Assembly (NCBI RefSeq): GCF_002101965.1
Contig: NZ_LQQA01000006.1
Coordinates: forward strand, 248,001-312,000
Length of the DNA stretch: 64,000 nt
Reading direction: 5' to 3'
Source of the DNA: Mycolicibacterium wolinskyi
GTDB taxonomy: Bacteria > Actinomycetota > Actinomycetes > Mycobacteriales > Mycobacteriaceae
Below are positions 46,766 through 55,594 of the stretch, in pieces. Under the pieces are notes generated by a model. That model was not told the origin of the DNA and did not search any database. It saw nothing but the letters and a program-made list of their open reading frames with translations. The position numbers and the translations under genes are program-made. The stretch's first letter is position 1; the number at the start of each line of letters is the position of its first letter.

Positions 46766-48339
46766 AACTCACGGTGCAAGGTTGGCTGAACCTGGCGTTG
46801 TCGATCATGGGCGCTGTCGTCCTGTCCGGCGCGGTGGCAGGCGGCCTTCTGATGAACCGTACCGATGCGATGACGAGTGAACTCATCGACGACATCCAGC
46901 CGGCCCGGGTGGCGGCCTATCAGTTGCAGGCGGCACTGCGGGACCAGGAAACCGCGGTCCGTGGGTACGCGATCGCCGCCGACCGCCAGTTCCTGGGACC
47001 GTATGACGAGGGTCGGCAAGCCGAAGCGGCTGCGGCGGAGGAAATCCGGAGGCAACTGGCCGGTCGCAGCGACCTGATCGCCGACCTCGACGCGATCGAG
47101 CGGGCCGCCGCCACGTGGCGGACGACGTATGCCGAGCCCCTCGTCGCGAGCGTGACCCCCGGTCAGCCCACCGTCATCGACAACAGCATGGCAGAGGGCG
47201 GCAGGGTCGAATTCGACCGGCTGCGTGCGTTGTTCGACGTCCAGAACAACCACCTCGCCGAGGCCAGGGACTTGAGTATCGACGATCTCGCGCGGGTCCG
47301 CGGCTGGCGGGACGGTGTGCTGATCGCGATGGTCGCGGGTTTCTTCACGATGGCGCTGCTGATAGCGGTGTCGGTGCGCAGCGCCGTGACGCGACCGCTG
47401 GGTGGCCTCGCGGCGTCGTGCCGCAGGATCACCCAGGGGAACTTCGGCGAACGCATTGTCCCCAAAGGCCCGAAGGACATTAGGGCGATCGCGGCAGATG
47501 TCGAAGACATGCGGCAGCGGATCGTCGAAGAGCTCGACGCGTCGCGATCGGCCAGCGAGGCGCTGGACGAGCAGGCCGCCGAATTACGGCGGTCCAACGC
47601 CGAACTCGAGCAGTTCGCCTACGTGGCCTCACACGATCTGCAGGAGCCTTTGCGCAAGGTGGCCTCGTTCTGCCAGCTCCTCGAAAAGCGTTACGGGGAC
47701 AAGCTCGACGAGCGCGGTGCCGAGTACATCGGCTACGCCGTCGACGGCGCGAAACGTATGCAGGTACTGATCAACGATCTGCTCACGTTCTCTCGCGTCG
47801 GGCGGCTCAATGCGACGAACACCGAAGTGGATCTCGACGCGGTGCTCGACCGTGCCATGAGCAACCTGTCGACCGCCATCGATGAGTCGGGTGCTGAGGT
47901 CGTGCGACCGGCGCAGCCGCTTCCTCATATCGATGGCGACCCGACGTTACTGACGATGGTGTGGCAGAACCTCATCGGCAATGCCGTCAAGTTCCGGCAG
48001 GCCGACGTCGCGCCCCGTATCGTCATCGATTACTGGCCGGGCACGGGTAGCGATGCCGACAACTGGGTATTCTCGGTGACGGACAACGGAATCGGCATCG
48101 CCGAGGAGTTCGTCGACAAGGTGTTCGTCATCTTCCAGCGGCTACATGGCCGCGACGTGTACGGCGGAACGGGCATCGGCCTCGCGCTCTGCAAGAAGAT
48201 CGTCGAATATCACGGCGGGAGCATCTGGATCGATACGTCCTACACCGGGGGCACGCGATTCTTCTTCACCCTGCCCGCAACACCGACCACCGAGCCGAAC
48301 GAGGTTCCCACGGGCCAACTGGAAGGAATACCAGAATGA
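46762..48339 (+). CDS. Sensor histidine kinase with CHASE3-like sensor and HAMP
   Basis: A 525-residue kinase. An N-terminal membrane helix (about 8-32) and a second at about 190-212 enclose an extracytoplasmic CHASE3-like helical domain (QAALRDQETAVRGYAI). Then come HAMP (AVTRPLGGLAASCRRITQGN), a coiled coil, HisKA with the phospho-His H291 in YVASHDLQEPLRKV, and an HATPase with NLIGNAVKFRQ and GGTGIGLALCKKIVEYHGG. It overlaps the preceding and following genes by 4 bp each, forming a three-gene operon with two response regulators. Confidence 0.93.
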   Translation: MKLTVQGWLNLALSIMGAVVLSGAVAGGLLMNRTDAMTSELIDDIQPARVAAYQLQAALRDQETAVRGYAIAADRQFLGPYDEGRQAEAAAAEEIRRQLAGRSDLIADLDAIERAAATWRTTYAEPLVASVTPGQPTVIDNSMAEGGRVEFDRLRALFDVQNNHLAEARDLSIDDLARVRGWRDGVLIAMVAGFFTMALLIAVSVRSAVTRPLGGLAASCRRITQGNFGERIVPKGPKDIRAIAADVEDMRQRIVEELDASRSASEALDEQAAELRRSNAELEQFAYVASHDLQEPLRKVASFCQLLEKRYGDKLDERGAEYIGYAVDGAKRMQVLINDLLTFSRVGRLNATNTEVDLDAVLDRAMSNLSTAIDESGAEVVRPAQPLPHIDGDPTLLTMVWQNLIGNAVKFRQADVAPRIVIDYWPGTGSDADNWVFSVTDNGIGIAEEFVDKVFVIFQRLHGRDVYGGTGIGLALCKKIVEYHGGSIWIDTSYTGGTRFFFTLPATPTTEPNEVPTGQLEGIPE

Positions 48340-48779
48340 CCGATCCTGACACTCGAGCGATTGACATCCTGCTGGTGGAGGACGACCCCGGCGATGAGCT
48401 CATCACCCGGGAAGCGTTCGAGCACAACAAGATCAAGAACAACCTGCACGTCGCCCACGACGGCGAGGAGGGTCTGGACTTCCTCTACCGTCGCGGCGCG
48501 TACGAGAACGCGCCGAGGCCCGATCTGATCCTGCTCGACCTCAACCTGCCGAAGTACGACGGACGGCAGCTGCTCGAGCAGATCAAATCCGATGCGGACC
48601 TGTGTCACATCCCGATCGTCGTGCTCACGACTTCGTCGGCGGAGGAAGACATTCTGCGCAGCTACAAACTGCACGCCAACGCCTACGTCACCAAACCCGT
48701 TGACCTGGACCAGTTCATGAGTGCGGTGCGCCAGATCGACGAGTTCTTCGTTCAGGTGGTTCGGCTCCCGCAGTTCTGA
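48336..48779 (+). CDS. Single-domain response regulator (Rcp1/CheY-like)
   Basis: A 147-residue receiver-only protein: acidic pair in LLVEDDPGDELI, phospho-acceptor D68 in LILLDLNLPKYDG, TTSSAEEDI and K in AYVTKPVDL. It is of the long Rcp1 type, with a loop between alpha 2 and beta 3 (YRRGAYENAPRP). It probably exchanges phosphate with the preceding kinase and competes with the REC-PP2C protein. The 3' end overlaps the convergent RsbW-like gene by 28 bases. Confidence 0.92.
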   Translation: MTDPDTRAIDILLVEDDPGDELITREAFEHNKIKNNLHVAHDGEEGLDFLYRRGAYENAPRPDLILLDLNLPKYDGRQLLEQIKSDADLCHIPIVVLTTSSAEEDILRSYKLHANAYVTKPVDLDQFMSAVRQIDEFFVQVVRLPQF

Positions 48780-49228
48780 GTCGGCACGTCGGCCACTGCC
48801 GTCGGAATCGCCGAAATATCTTGCCACTGCAGGGATACCTGCGTGCCTGCGGCTGTCGAGTCGATGACGGCTCGGTCGGTGAGTGCGTGCATCAGGGGTA
48901 TGCCGCGGCCGCGGGCCGGGTCTTCGGTCTTCTCGCTGATCCGCCAGGCGCCCTCGTCGGTCACGGTGACGGTGAGGGTGGCCGCGTCCCGGTCGTAGTC
49001 GGCGCGCACATGCATGACCCCGGGCTCGGCCGCGCCGACGTACGCGAACTCGGCCGCGTTGGCGAGCGCCTCGTTGACGGCCAACAACACATCGCTGGCT
49101 TTGACCGGATCGAGAGTGAAATTTCTTCGCAGCCAATCCGAAAACTCATGCCGCACTTGCGCGGCCCGTTCGGGGGCAGCGGTGATGTCCACCTTGCTGA
49201 AGTTCGCTGACTCGGCTGCGTCTGTCAT
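48752..49228 (-). CDS. RsbW-like anti-sigma serine kinase (RsbW3-like)
   Basis: A 158-residue GHKL-type ATPase. The N-box is VLLAVNEALANAAEFAY and the G boxes are VTDEGAWRI and RGRGIPLMHALTD. It would phosphorylate STAS antagonists or bind a sigma factor. From memory, M. smegmatis RsbW3 acts on RsfB in SigF control, and the next gene is RsfB-like. It is cytoplasmic with no membrane segment, and convergent with and overlapping the response regulator gene. Confidence 0.87.
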   Translation of the reverse strand: MTDAAESANFSKVDITAAPERAAQVRHEFSDWLRRNFTLDPVKASDVLLAVNEALANAAEFAYVGAAEPGVMHVRADYDRDAATLTVTVTDEGAWRISEKTEDPARGRGIPLMHALTDRAVIDSTAAGTQVSLQWQDISAIPTAVADVPTQNCGSRTT

Positions 49229-49261
49229 AACGACCTGGTGGCTACCCGATTGCGACCGGTT

Positions 49262-49654
49262 CTATGTCGCCAGGGAAGACAGCGCCTCGTCGAGCGTCGC
49301 GAACAAGTCGACGACTTCGGCGATCCCGACGAGTTTGAGCGGCCGACTGGTGGCGGGGCCGTCCGCGACGACGGCGACTTTCACCTCGGGGCTGAGGTCG
49401 CCATGTGCGGCCACCAATACGCCCATCCCGGCGGAGGCCAGGAAGTCCACCTCGCTCAGATCGACCACCACCGCAGCCGGTGAGCTCTTCGCGGCCGAAC
49501 CGATCGCTTCTTCGAGCTGCGGAGCGGTCAGCATGTCCACCGTCCCTGCCACCGATACCACGCTGATCTCCCCGATCCGGCGTTCTTCGACTGCACAGCT
49601 GGCCGCCGCTGCAGCGCTGCTGGCTCCAACGGCCGGGTCTGGCTGGCTAGTCAT
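49262..49654 (-). CDS. rsfB: STAS anti-sigma factor antagonist (RsfB-like)
   Basis: A 130-residue STAS protein. The start ATG 49654 has GGAGG 5 nt upstream; the frame remains open to 49870 but that extension has no STAS character. After a flexible N-terminus, ISVVSVAGTVDMLTAPQLEEA and VVVDLSEVDFLASAGMGVLV define the domain, with the phosphorylatable Ser in LASAGM. Dephosphorylated protein should release SigF from its anti-sigma factor. The REC-PP2C phosphatase encoded upstream is the likely activator. The symbol is given by resemblance and context. Confidence 0.83.
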   Translation of the reverse strand: MTSQPDPAVGASSAAAAASCAVEERRIGEISVVSVAGTVDMLTAPQLEEAIGSAAKSSPAAVVVDLSEVDFLASAGMGVLVAAHGDLSPEVKVAVVADGPATSRPLKLVGIAEVVDLFATLDEALSSLAT

Positions 49655-49848
49655 CGTCACCTCCGACGTGTTCGTGGCCCCTGATGGCACTGCCGACGAG
49701 TCTATCGACCTCGACGCCGTACACCTTCTTACCCCCGATGGCGGAAACTCACACCTCGCGTTCTCCCGCCGCGACCCCGTAAATGCCCGGCCAGGGCGGC
49801 GTCCGTCTCGATTCATGCCGTTAGCGCATTTATCGGGCGCGCGGTCGT

Positions 49849-49854
49849 TAGGCT
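49849..49854 (+). promoter_or_regulatory. -10 element of a probable leaderless promoter
   Basis: TAGGCT is 6 nt before ATG 49861 of the LysR gene, and no ribosome-binding site is seen. This spacing again suggests leaderless transcription. Confidence 0.45.
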
Positions 49855-49860
49855 GCAGCG

Positions 49861-50787
49861 ATGTTCTCACTGTCGAGGCTGTCGTGTTTCATAGCCGTCG
49901 CCGAGGAACTGCATTTCGGCCGCGCCGCGGAACGGTTGCACATGACACAGCCCCCGCTCAGCCGCCAGATCCAGCAGCTGGAGAACGAACTCGGCGTGCA
50001 CTTGATCGACCGCACCACCCGGTCGGTCACCCTGACGCCGGCTGGGGTGGCCTTCCTGCCTGACGCGCGCCGCATCCTGCAGCTGGCCGAAGGTGCCGCC
50101 CTCAACGTAAAACGGGTTCCCGCAGGCGATCTCGGCACAGTGGTGATCGGTTTCACCGCGGCCTCGGCGCACGCGATTCTGCCCCCGCTGCTCGACGCCG
50201 CGCGGGCGCAGCTTCCCGACGTCAAGCTTGACCTGCGGGAGATGGTCACCGCCGTTCAGATCGAGGGCCTCATGACCGGCGAGCTGGATCTGGGCATGGC
50301 CAGGCCGCCGCTCAAGCGCCCCGGCCTCGTATCCCGCCCGTTGTTGCACGAACAGCTCATCGCCGCCTTACCGGCGTCGCACCCGCTGGTGGATGTGAGC
50401 CGCCAGCTCACCCTCAACGACCTCGACGGCCAGGACATGGTCATGTATTCGCCCGTGCAGGCCCGGTACTTCAACGAACTGCTCATCAGCACGTTCACGA
50501 TCGCCGGCGCGACCCCGCGCTACGTCCAGTACGTCACGCAGGTGCACACCATGCTCGTCCTGGTGCGCTCGGGCATCGGGATCGCGCTGGTGCCCGCGTC
50601 GGCCGCGACGCTGCACCCGGAGGGGGTGGTGTTCCGGTCGATCGGCGCGTTCCGGGAGCGCCCGGTCGAACTCGACGCCGTGTGGCGCGGCGACAGCACC
50701 AATCCGGCCCTGTTGCGCTTGTTGCGCGACGTACTGCCGCAGCGCGAGTGGACGACCGACGACCTCGTCGAGGACTTCGTCGGTTAA
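49861..50787 (+). CDS. LysR-family transcriptional regulator
   Basis: A 308-residue LysR protein: HTH in FIAVAEELHFGRAAERLHMTQPPLSRQIQQLE (residues 10-42), then a periplasmic-binding-type effector domain (GTVVIGFTAASAHAILPPLL; ELDLGMARPPLKRPGLVSRPL). Aromatic- or dicarboxylic-acid sensing LysR proteins look like this. It is convergent with the 2-hydroxyacid dehydrogenase gene (4-bp stop overlap). The target operon may be either sugar-acid cluster. Confidence 0.93.
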   Translation: MFSLSRLSCFIAVAEELHFGRAAERLHMTQPPLSRQIQQLENELGVHLIDRTTRSVTLTPAGVAFLPDARRILQLAEGAALNVKRVPAGDLGTVVIGFTAASAHAILPPLLDAARAQLPDVKLDLREMVTAVQIEGLMTGELDLGMARPPLKRPGLVSRPLLHEQLIAALPASHPLVDVSRQLTLNDLDGQDMVMYSPVQARYFNELLISTFTIAGATPRYVQYVTQVHTMLVLVRSGIGIALVPASAATLHPEGVVFRSIGAFRERPVELDAVWRGDSTNPALLRLLRDVLPQREWTTDDLVEDFVG

Positions 50788-51761
50788 CCCCTGCTCGCGG
50801 CGGGCATCGGCACCGGCGTGACGAGCTCGCCGGACTGCAGGAACTTGTCGAGGTTGGCCAGGGTGAGTGCCTCCATGGCGGCCCGGGTCTCGACCGTGCC
50901 ACTGCCGACGTGCGGCAGGAGCACCACGTTGTCCATCGTCAGCAGCGGCTCGGGCACGTTCGGCTCGTCGACGAACACGTCGAGCCCGGCACCGGCGAGC
51001 CGGCCGTCGGCCAGCGCTTCGACGAGTGCGTCTTCGTCGACGACGCTGCCGCGCGCGATGTTGACCAGATACCCGTTCGGCCCGAGGGCGTCGAGCACGT
51101 CCCGGTCGACGAGGTTGCGGGTCGCGTTGCCGCCGGCGGCCGCGATGACCAGTACGTCGACCTGCCGGGCGAGTTCGACCGGAGATGCGACGTACTCGTA
51201 TGGACTGTCGGTGCGTTCGTTGCGATTGTGATAACTGATCGAGCAGCCGAATGCGGTGAGGCGGGTGGCGATCGCGTTGCCGATGCGGCCGAGCCCGATG
51301 ATTCCGACGCGGGAACCCGAAACCTTGTGCGTCAGCGGGTAATTGCCGTCGGCGGGCCAACGTCCGGCGCGCAGGTAGCGATCAGCGGCCGAGAACTGGC
51401 GAAGCACGTCGATCAACAGGCCGACAGCCGTATCGGCCACGCAGTCACTCAGTACGTCAGGGGTGTTGCTGACCATCACACCCCTGGCGGCGGCCGCGTC
51501 GACGTCGGTCGTGTCGTAGCCGACTCCGAAGTTCACGACCGCGCCGAGATTCGGCAGCGCCGCCATGAGTTCCGCGTTCACGCCGGTGCGCCCGGACGTG
51601 ACCGCGGCGCGGATCCCGGCGCCGTGTTCGGCCAGGAACGCCGCACGCTCGGAGCCGTCGGGCAGGACCAGGGCGTCGTACGTGTTGCGCAGGGTCTCGG
51701 CCAGTGAGGGCTTGAGCGGGCCCACCTGCAGGACGCGGCGGGTGGAATCGGGTGTCGGCAC
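50784..51761 (-). CDS. D-2-hydroxyacid dehydrogenase (glyoxylate/hydroxypyruvate reductase type)
   Basis: A 325-residue protein. GTG 51761 (VPTPDSTRR) has AGGAG upstream; a GTG at 51785 is less well placed. It has the NAD(P) motif GIIGLGRIGNAIATRL with HNRNERT after beta 2 suggesting NADP, catalytic Arg in VNIARGSVVDEDALVEAL, Glu in LDVFVDEPNVPEPL, and His in LLPHVGSGT. It would reduce 2-oxo acids or hydroxypyruvate. It is divergent from the ABC transporter operon across a 317-base control region. Confidence 0.9.
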   Translation of the reverse strand: MPTPDSTRRVLQVGPLKPSLAETLRNTYDALVLPDGSERAAFLAEHGAGIRAAVTSGRTGVNAELMAALPNLGAVVNFGVGYDTTDVDAAAARGVMVSNTPDVLSDCVADTAVGLLIDVLRQFSAADRYLRAGRWPADGNYPLTHKVSGSRVGIIGLGRIGNAIATRLTAFGCSISYHNRNERTDSPYEYVASPVELARQVDVLVIAAAGGNATRNLVDRDVLDALGPNGYLVNIARGSVVDEDALVEALADGRLAGAGLDVFVDEPNVPEPLLTMDNVVLLPHVGSGTVETRAAMEALTLANLDKFLQSGELVTPVPMPAASRG

Positions 51762-52078
51762 ACGTTCTCCTAGGTCGGGATCCACTTACGCTAAGCCTGC
51801 CTGCAAATACCCGTCCAACACGGAAATAGCATGGGTTGATACGCAAGCTGCATAATTTGCCCGCACACCAGTGCATTGCCCGTATCGCCGGGTGCTCATG
51901 ACCGCAAAACGCCAGCTCAAAGCACTAGTTACGGTGCCCTAACTTCACCGGCTCAGCGGCTCGATGCCCGCGTTTCACCCGATTTCGGCGGGTTGACGGC
52001 CTCTGGCGGCCCTTCATAGCGTGTGTCTGCGGTCACAACCAGCATCCACATACGTGGACGTCACTATCTGGAGGATCC
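51762..52078. promoter_or_regulatory. Divergent control region of the ABC transporter/2-hydroxyacid dehydrogenase genes
   Basis: A 317-base non-coding stretch. TTGCCCG occurs twice (51857-51863 and 51876-51882), 19 bases apart, within an AT-richer patch beginning with CATAAT (51851-51856); this would suit two helical faces of a regulator such as the IclR encoded at the end of the operon. GGAGGAT precedes ATG 52079. No gene-like frame is present. Confidence 0.4.
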
Positions 52079-53629
52079 ATGAGGCGCGTCCTTGTCGCTA
52101 CGGCTGCCGGGCTGGCCGCGTGCTCGCTCACCGCGGGCTGCACCGTCGCCAACACTTCGCATGGCGGCTACGACCCGAACACGCTGCGCATCGTGCTGCC
52201 CCAGGAGCCGCCGACGCTCGAGCCCTGCGAAAGCTCGCTCACCTCCACCGGCGTGGTCGTGCGGTCCAACATCACCGAACCGCTCATCGAGCGTGATCCG
52301 CAGACCGGTGACCTGCTGCCGCTGCTGGCCACCGGTTGGCATCAAACCGCGCCGGATCGATGGACCTTCGATGTCCGCCAGGGAGTCACGTTCTCCGACG
52401 GCACGCCCTTCACGGCCGCCGACGCCGCCTTCTCCATCGACCGGGCCGTCAACTCCGACCTGCAGTGCAATGTCGACGGATACGTGTTCGGCGACGACGT
52501 ACTCGACGTCTCCGCGCCCGACGACAAGACCGTCGTCGTCGGCACACCCAAGCCAGATCCGATTCTGCCGCTGCGTATTTCGTTCGTCGAAATCGTGCCT
52601 AAGACCACCAGCATGACCCAAAAGGTGCGCGAGCCGATCGGCACGGGGCCATATGCCATCGAACGGTGGGACTACGGGCAGAACCTCGTCTTGGCGCGCA
52701 ACGACAGGTATTGGGGGAAGAAACCGGATTTCGCTCGCGCGGAATACAAGTGGCGCAGTGAGGGCAGCGTGCGGGCAGCCATGGTCGTCAACGACGAGGC
52801 CGACATCGGTACGTCGGTGGGGCCCGAGGACGGTGCAGGCGAACTCGGCGTGCCGTTCCCCAACAACGAGACCACGGCACTGCGCATCACGGCGACCGAG
52901 GCGCCACTCGACGACATCCGGATCCGCCACGCCATCAACTACTCGGTCAATCGCACCGGGATCGTGAAGGCCATCTACCGCGGTCTGGGTGAGCCGGCCT
53001 CGCAGCTGATCCCCGAGGGTGTCGTCGGCTACAACAAGGACCTGCAGTTGTGGCCCTATGACCCCGACAAGGCCAAGCAGCTGGTCGATGAGGCCAGGGC
53101 CGACGGTGTCCCGGTCGACCGCCAGATCCGCCTGATCGGCCGCAACAGCCAGTTCCCCGGTGTCACCGAGACCGTCGAGGTGATCCAGAACGAGCTCAGC
53201 AAGATCGGCCTCAACGTCAAGATCGAGATGATGGACACCGCCGCACAGCTGCAGTACCAGTTGCAGCCGTTCCCGGCCGGCGCCGGACCGTTCATCGCGC
53301 TGATCATGCACGGCAACCAGGCCGGTGACGCCGCGTTCAGCGTGGATCAGTACATGCGCAGTGACGGTGCGCAGAGTGCCTACGGCACACCGGCTTTCGA
53401 CAAGAAGATCGAGGCGGCCGGTGAGCTCACAGGGCAACAGCGCCAAGATGCCTACGCCAAGATCTTCGCCGACGAACCCGACGAGATCGGCCAGTTCGCA
53501 TACATCGCACACATGACTGGTGTGCTCGCGAAATCCCCACGCGTCGACTACCAGCCCGACTCGGCGACCGGTGACGAGATGCGGGTGTCTCAGATGACGT
53601 TCGCCGCCGACCGCACCGACAAGCAGTGA
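52079..53629 (+). CDS. ABC transporter substrate-binding lipoprotein, family 5 (Opp/Dpp type)
   Basis: A 516-residue lipoprotein: signal MRRVLVATAAGLAACSL and lipobox LTAGC, then a family-5 extracellular solute-binding protein (LRIVLPQEPPTLEPCE; VRSNITEPLIERDPQTG; FDVRQGVTFSDGTPFTAADA; HAINYSVNRTGIVKAIY). It delivers substrate to the permeases that follow. Although the family is often peptide-binding, the linked dehydratase and 2-hydroxyacid dehydrogenases suggest a sugar-acid or glycoside-type ligand. Confidence 0.92.
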   Translation: MRRVLVATAAGLAACSLTAGCTVANTSHGGYDPNTLRIVLPQEPPTLEPCESSLTSTGVVVRSNITEPLIERDPQTGDLLPLLATGWHQTAPDRWTFDVRQGVTFSDGTPFTAADAAFSIDRAVNSDLQCNVDGYVFGDDVLDVSAPDDKTVVVGTPKPDPILPLRISFVEIVPKTTSMTQKVREPIGTGPYAIERWDYGQNLVLARNDRYWGKKPDFARAEYKWRSEGSVRAAMVVNDEADIGTSVGPEDGAGELGVPFPNNETTALRITATEAPLDDIRIRHAINYSVNRTGIVKAIYRGLGEPASQLIPEGVVGYNKDLQLWPYDPDKAKQLVDEARADGVPVDRQIRLIGRNSQFPGVTETVEVIQNELSKIGLNVKIEMMDTAAQLQYQLQPFPAGAGPFIALIMHGNQAGDAAFSVDQYMRSDGAQSAYGTPAFDKKIEAAGELTGQQRQDAYAKIFADEPDEIGQFAYIAHMTGVLAKSPRVDYQPDSATGDEMRVSQMTFAADRTDKQ

Positions 53630-53648
53630 CGAGGAATAGGACCTAGCA

Positions 53649-54578
53649 ATGTTCCCTTTCGTCCGGCGCCGGATGTACACGAGCGCCATCCCGTTGATCA
53701 TCGTCCTGCTCGGCGTCTTCCTGCTGGCCCGGCTCACCGGTGATCCGACCAACCTGTACCTGCCCGAATCGGCCACCCCCGAGCAGCGCGAGGCCTTCCG
53801 GACCGCCAACGGGTTCGACCAGCCGATGCTCACCCAGTTGGTGGACTACTTCAAGGGCGTCATCCACCTCGACTTCGGCACGTCCCTGCGGACCGGGGAA
53901 TCGGCGTCGGAGATGGCGCTGCGCGCCTTCCCCGCAACCCTGCAATTAGCCGTCACCACAATGCTTTTGGCCATCATCGGCGCGGTCATCATCGGCTGCT
54001 GGGCGGCCTACCGGCCCAACTCGCTGGCCGACCGGTTCTCCAGCCTGCTGTCCATGACCGCGGCGTCGATCCCCGACTTCTGGTTCGCGATCACCGGGGT
54101 GTGGTTGTTCGCGGTCCTGCTCGGCTGGCTGCCCACATCCGGTGTGGACAGCGGTGTGCTGTCGTGGATCCTGCCGATCGCGACCTTGATGATCCGCCCG
54201 CTCGGCGTGCTCACCCAGGTGGTGCGCGGCGCGATGGTCTCGGCACTCTCGGCGCCCTACATCCGGCTCGCGCGCAGCAAGGGCGCAGGCGATCTGCGGG
54301 TCGTCAGCCACCATGCGTTGCGCAACGCGGCCGCCCCCGCGCTCACCGTCGCGGGCGACCTCGCGGTCGGCCTGATCAACGGCGCGGTGGTGGTCGAGGC
54401 GATCTTCGGCTGGCCCGGTATCGGCAAACTCATGATCGACGCGATTCTGCAACGTGACTTCGCGGTCCTGCAGGCAGCCGTATTGCTCACCGCGGTCAGC
54501 ATTTTCATCCTCAACATCGTCATCGACGCCTGTTACGCGCTACTCGACGCCCGGGTGCGGGAACCAGCGAAGGTTTAG
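53649..54578 (+). CDS. ABC transporter permease, DppB/OppB type
   Basis: A 309-residue permease with six membrane helices, a long first extracytoplasmic loop (YLPESATPEQREAFRTANGF), and the EAA-type coupling loop IRLARSKGAGDLRVVSHHALRNAA. It is preceded by the binding protein by 19 bases and followed by the second permease after 12. GGAATAGGA precedes ATG 53649. Confidence 0.93.
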   Translation: MFPFVRRRMYTSAIPLIIVLLGVFLLARLTGDPTNLYLPESATPEQREAFRTANGFDQPMLTQLVDYFKGVIHLDFGTSLRTGESASEMALRAFPATLQLAVTTMLLAIIGAVIIGCWAAYRPNSLADRFSSLLSMTAASIPDFWFAITGVWLFAVLLGWLPTSGVDSGVLSWILPIATLMIRPLGVLTQVVRGAMVSALSAPYIRLARSKGAGDLRVVSHHALRNAAAPALTVAGDLAVGLINGAVVVEAIFGWPGIGKLMIDAILQRDFAVLQAAVLLTAVSIFILNIVIDACYALLDARVREPAKV

Positions 54579-54590
54579 GAGTTCAGCGAT

Positions 54591-55583
54591 ATGAGCACAC
54601 AAATCGACCTGGTGCCGGTGAAGCCGACGACGGCGATCGTCGGTGAGGCGGACACCGAGACGGCGCGCCGCCGCGACCCCGGCGTATGGCTGCGGATGCT
54701 GGGCAACGACCGGGTGGCGGCCGCCGCCGCCACCGTGCTGGCCCTGGTGTTCCTCGTCGCCATCTTCGGGCCCATGCTGGTCGGCGATCTCGCCACCGAC
54801 ATCGACCTCGACAACTCCAACCAGGCGCCGTTCACGCTCGCCCACGGCTGGGCCAACATTCTCGGCACCGACCCGCTGGGCCGCAGCATGCTGGCCAGGC
54901 TCATCGTGGCAAGCCGCACGACGCTGTCGGTAGCCGTTCCGGCCGTGGTCATCTCGGCGGTGATCGGGTCGATGATCGGCATGTGGGCCGGCTTCCACCG
55001 GGGCTGGCGCGAGACCGTCGCGATGCGGGTCGCCGACGTCATCATGAGCTTCCCGTCGCTGCTGTTGGCGGTCGTGGTCCTCTACGTGTTCTCGCCGAGT
55101 GCCGCCAACATCATCCTGGTGCTGGCGATCACCAGGATCCCGGTCTACCTGCGCACCGCACGCGCCGAGTCGGCCGAACTGCAGAGCCGCGTATTCGTCG
55201 ACGCCGCACGCACCTTCGGTGCCGGCGCGAGCTCGATCATCATGCGCCACGTCGTGCCGATCGTGCTGCCCACCCTGCTCACGGTCGCCACGCTGGACTT
55301 CTGCTACGTCATGCTGGCCGAGAGCTCACTGAGCTTCCTCGGCATCGGCATCCAGCCGCCCGACATCAGCTGGGGTCTCATGGTGTCGCAGGGCCGCACC
55401 TACCTCCACACCGCATGGTGGTTGTCGTTCTTCCCCGGCCTGGCCATCGTCATCACCACGGTTTCGGCCACCATCCTCGCCGCCTGGGCGCGCATCGCCA
55501 CCGATCCCGGCCAGCGCTGGCGGCTCACCGTCCCGCAGAAACGCCTGTCCCGCTTCGCCGGTGCCGCAAAGCGCCTCTCCTGA
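54591..55583 (+). CDS. ABC transporter permease, DppC/OppC type
   Basis: A 330-residue permease with an N-terminal extension (SDxxTARRR-type cytoplasmic tail), then LGTDPLGRSMLARLIVASRT (OppC N-terminal motif) and the coupling loop RAESAELQSRVFVDAARTFG, followed by the last helices LSFLGIGIQPPDISWGLMV. It pairs with the DppB-type permease to form the channel. Confidence 0.93.
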   Translation: MSTQIDLVPVKPTTAIVGEADTETARRRDPGVWLRMLGNDRVAAAAATVLALVFLVAIFGPMLVGDLATDIDLDNSNQAPFTLAHGWANILGTDPLGRSMLARLIVASRTTLSVAVPAVVISAVIGSMIGMWAGFHRGWRETVAMRVADVIMSFPSLLLAVVVLYVFSPSAANIILVLAITRIPVYLRTARAESAELQSRVFVDAARTFGAGASSIIMRHVVPIVLPTLLTVATLDFCYVMLAESSLSFLGIGIQPPDISWGLMVSQGRTYLHTAWWLSFFPGLAIVITTVSATILAAWARIATDPGQRWRLTVPQKRLSRFAGAAKRLS

Positions 55584-55594
55584 AGGGATCTGTC

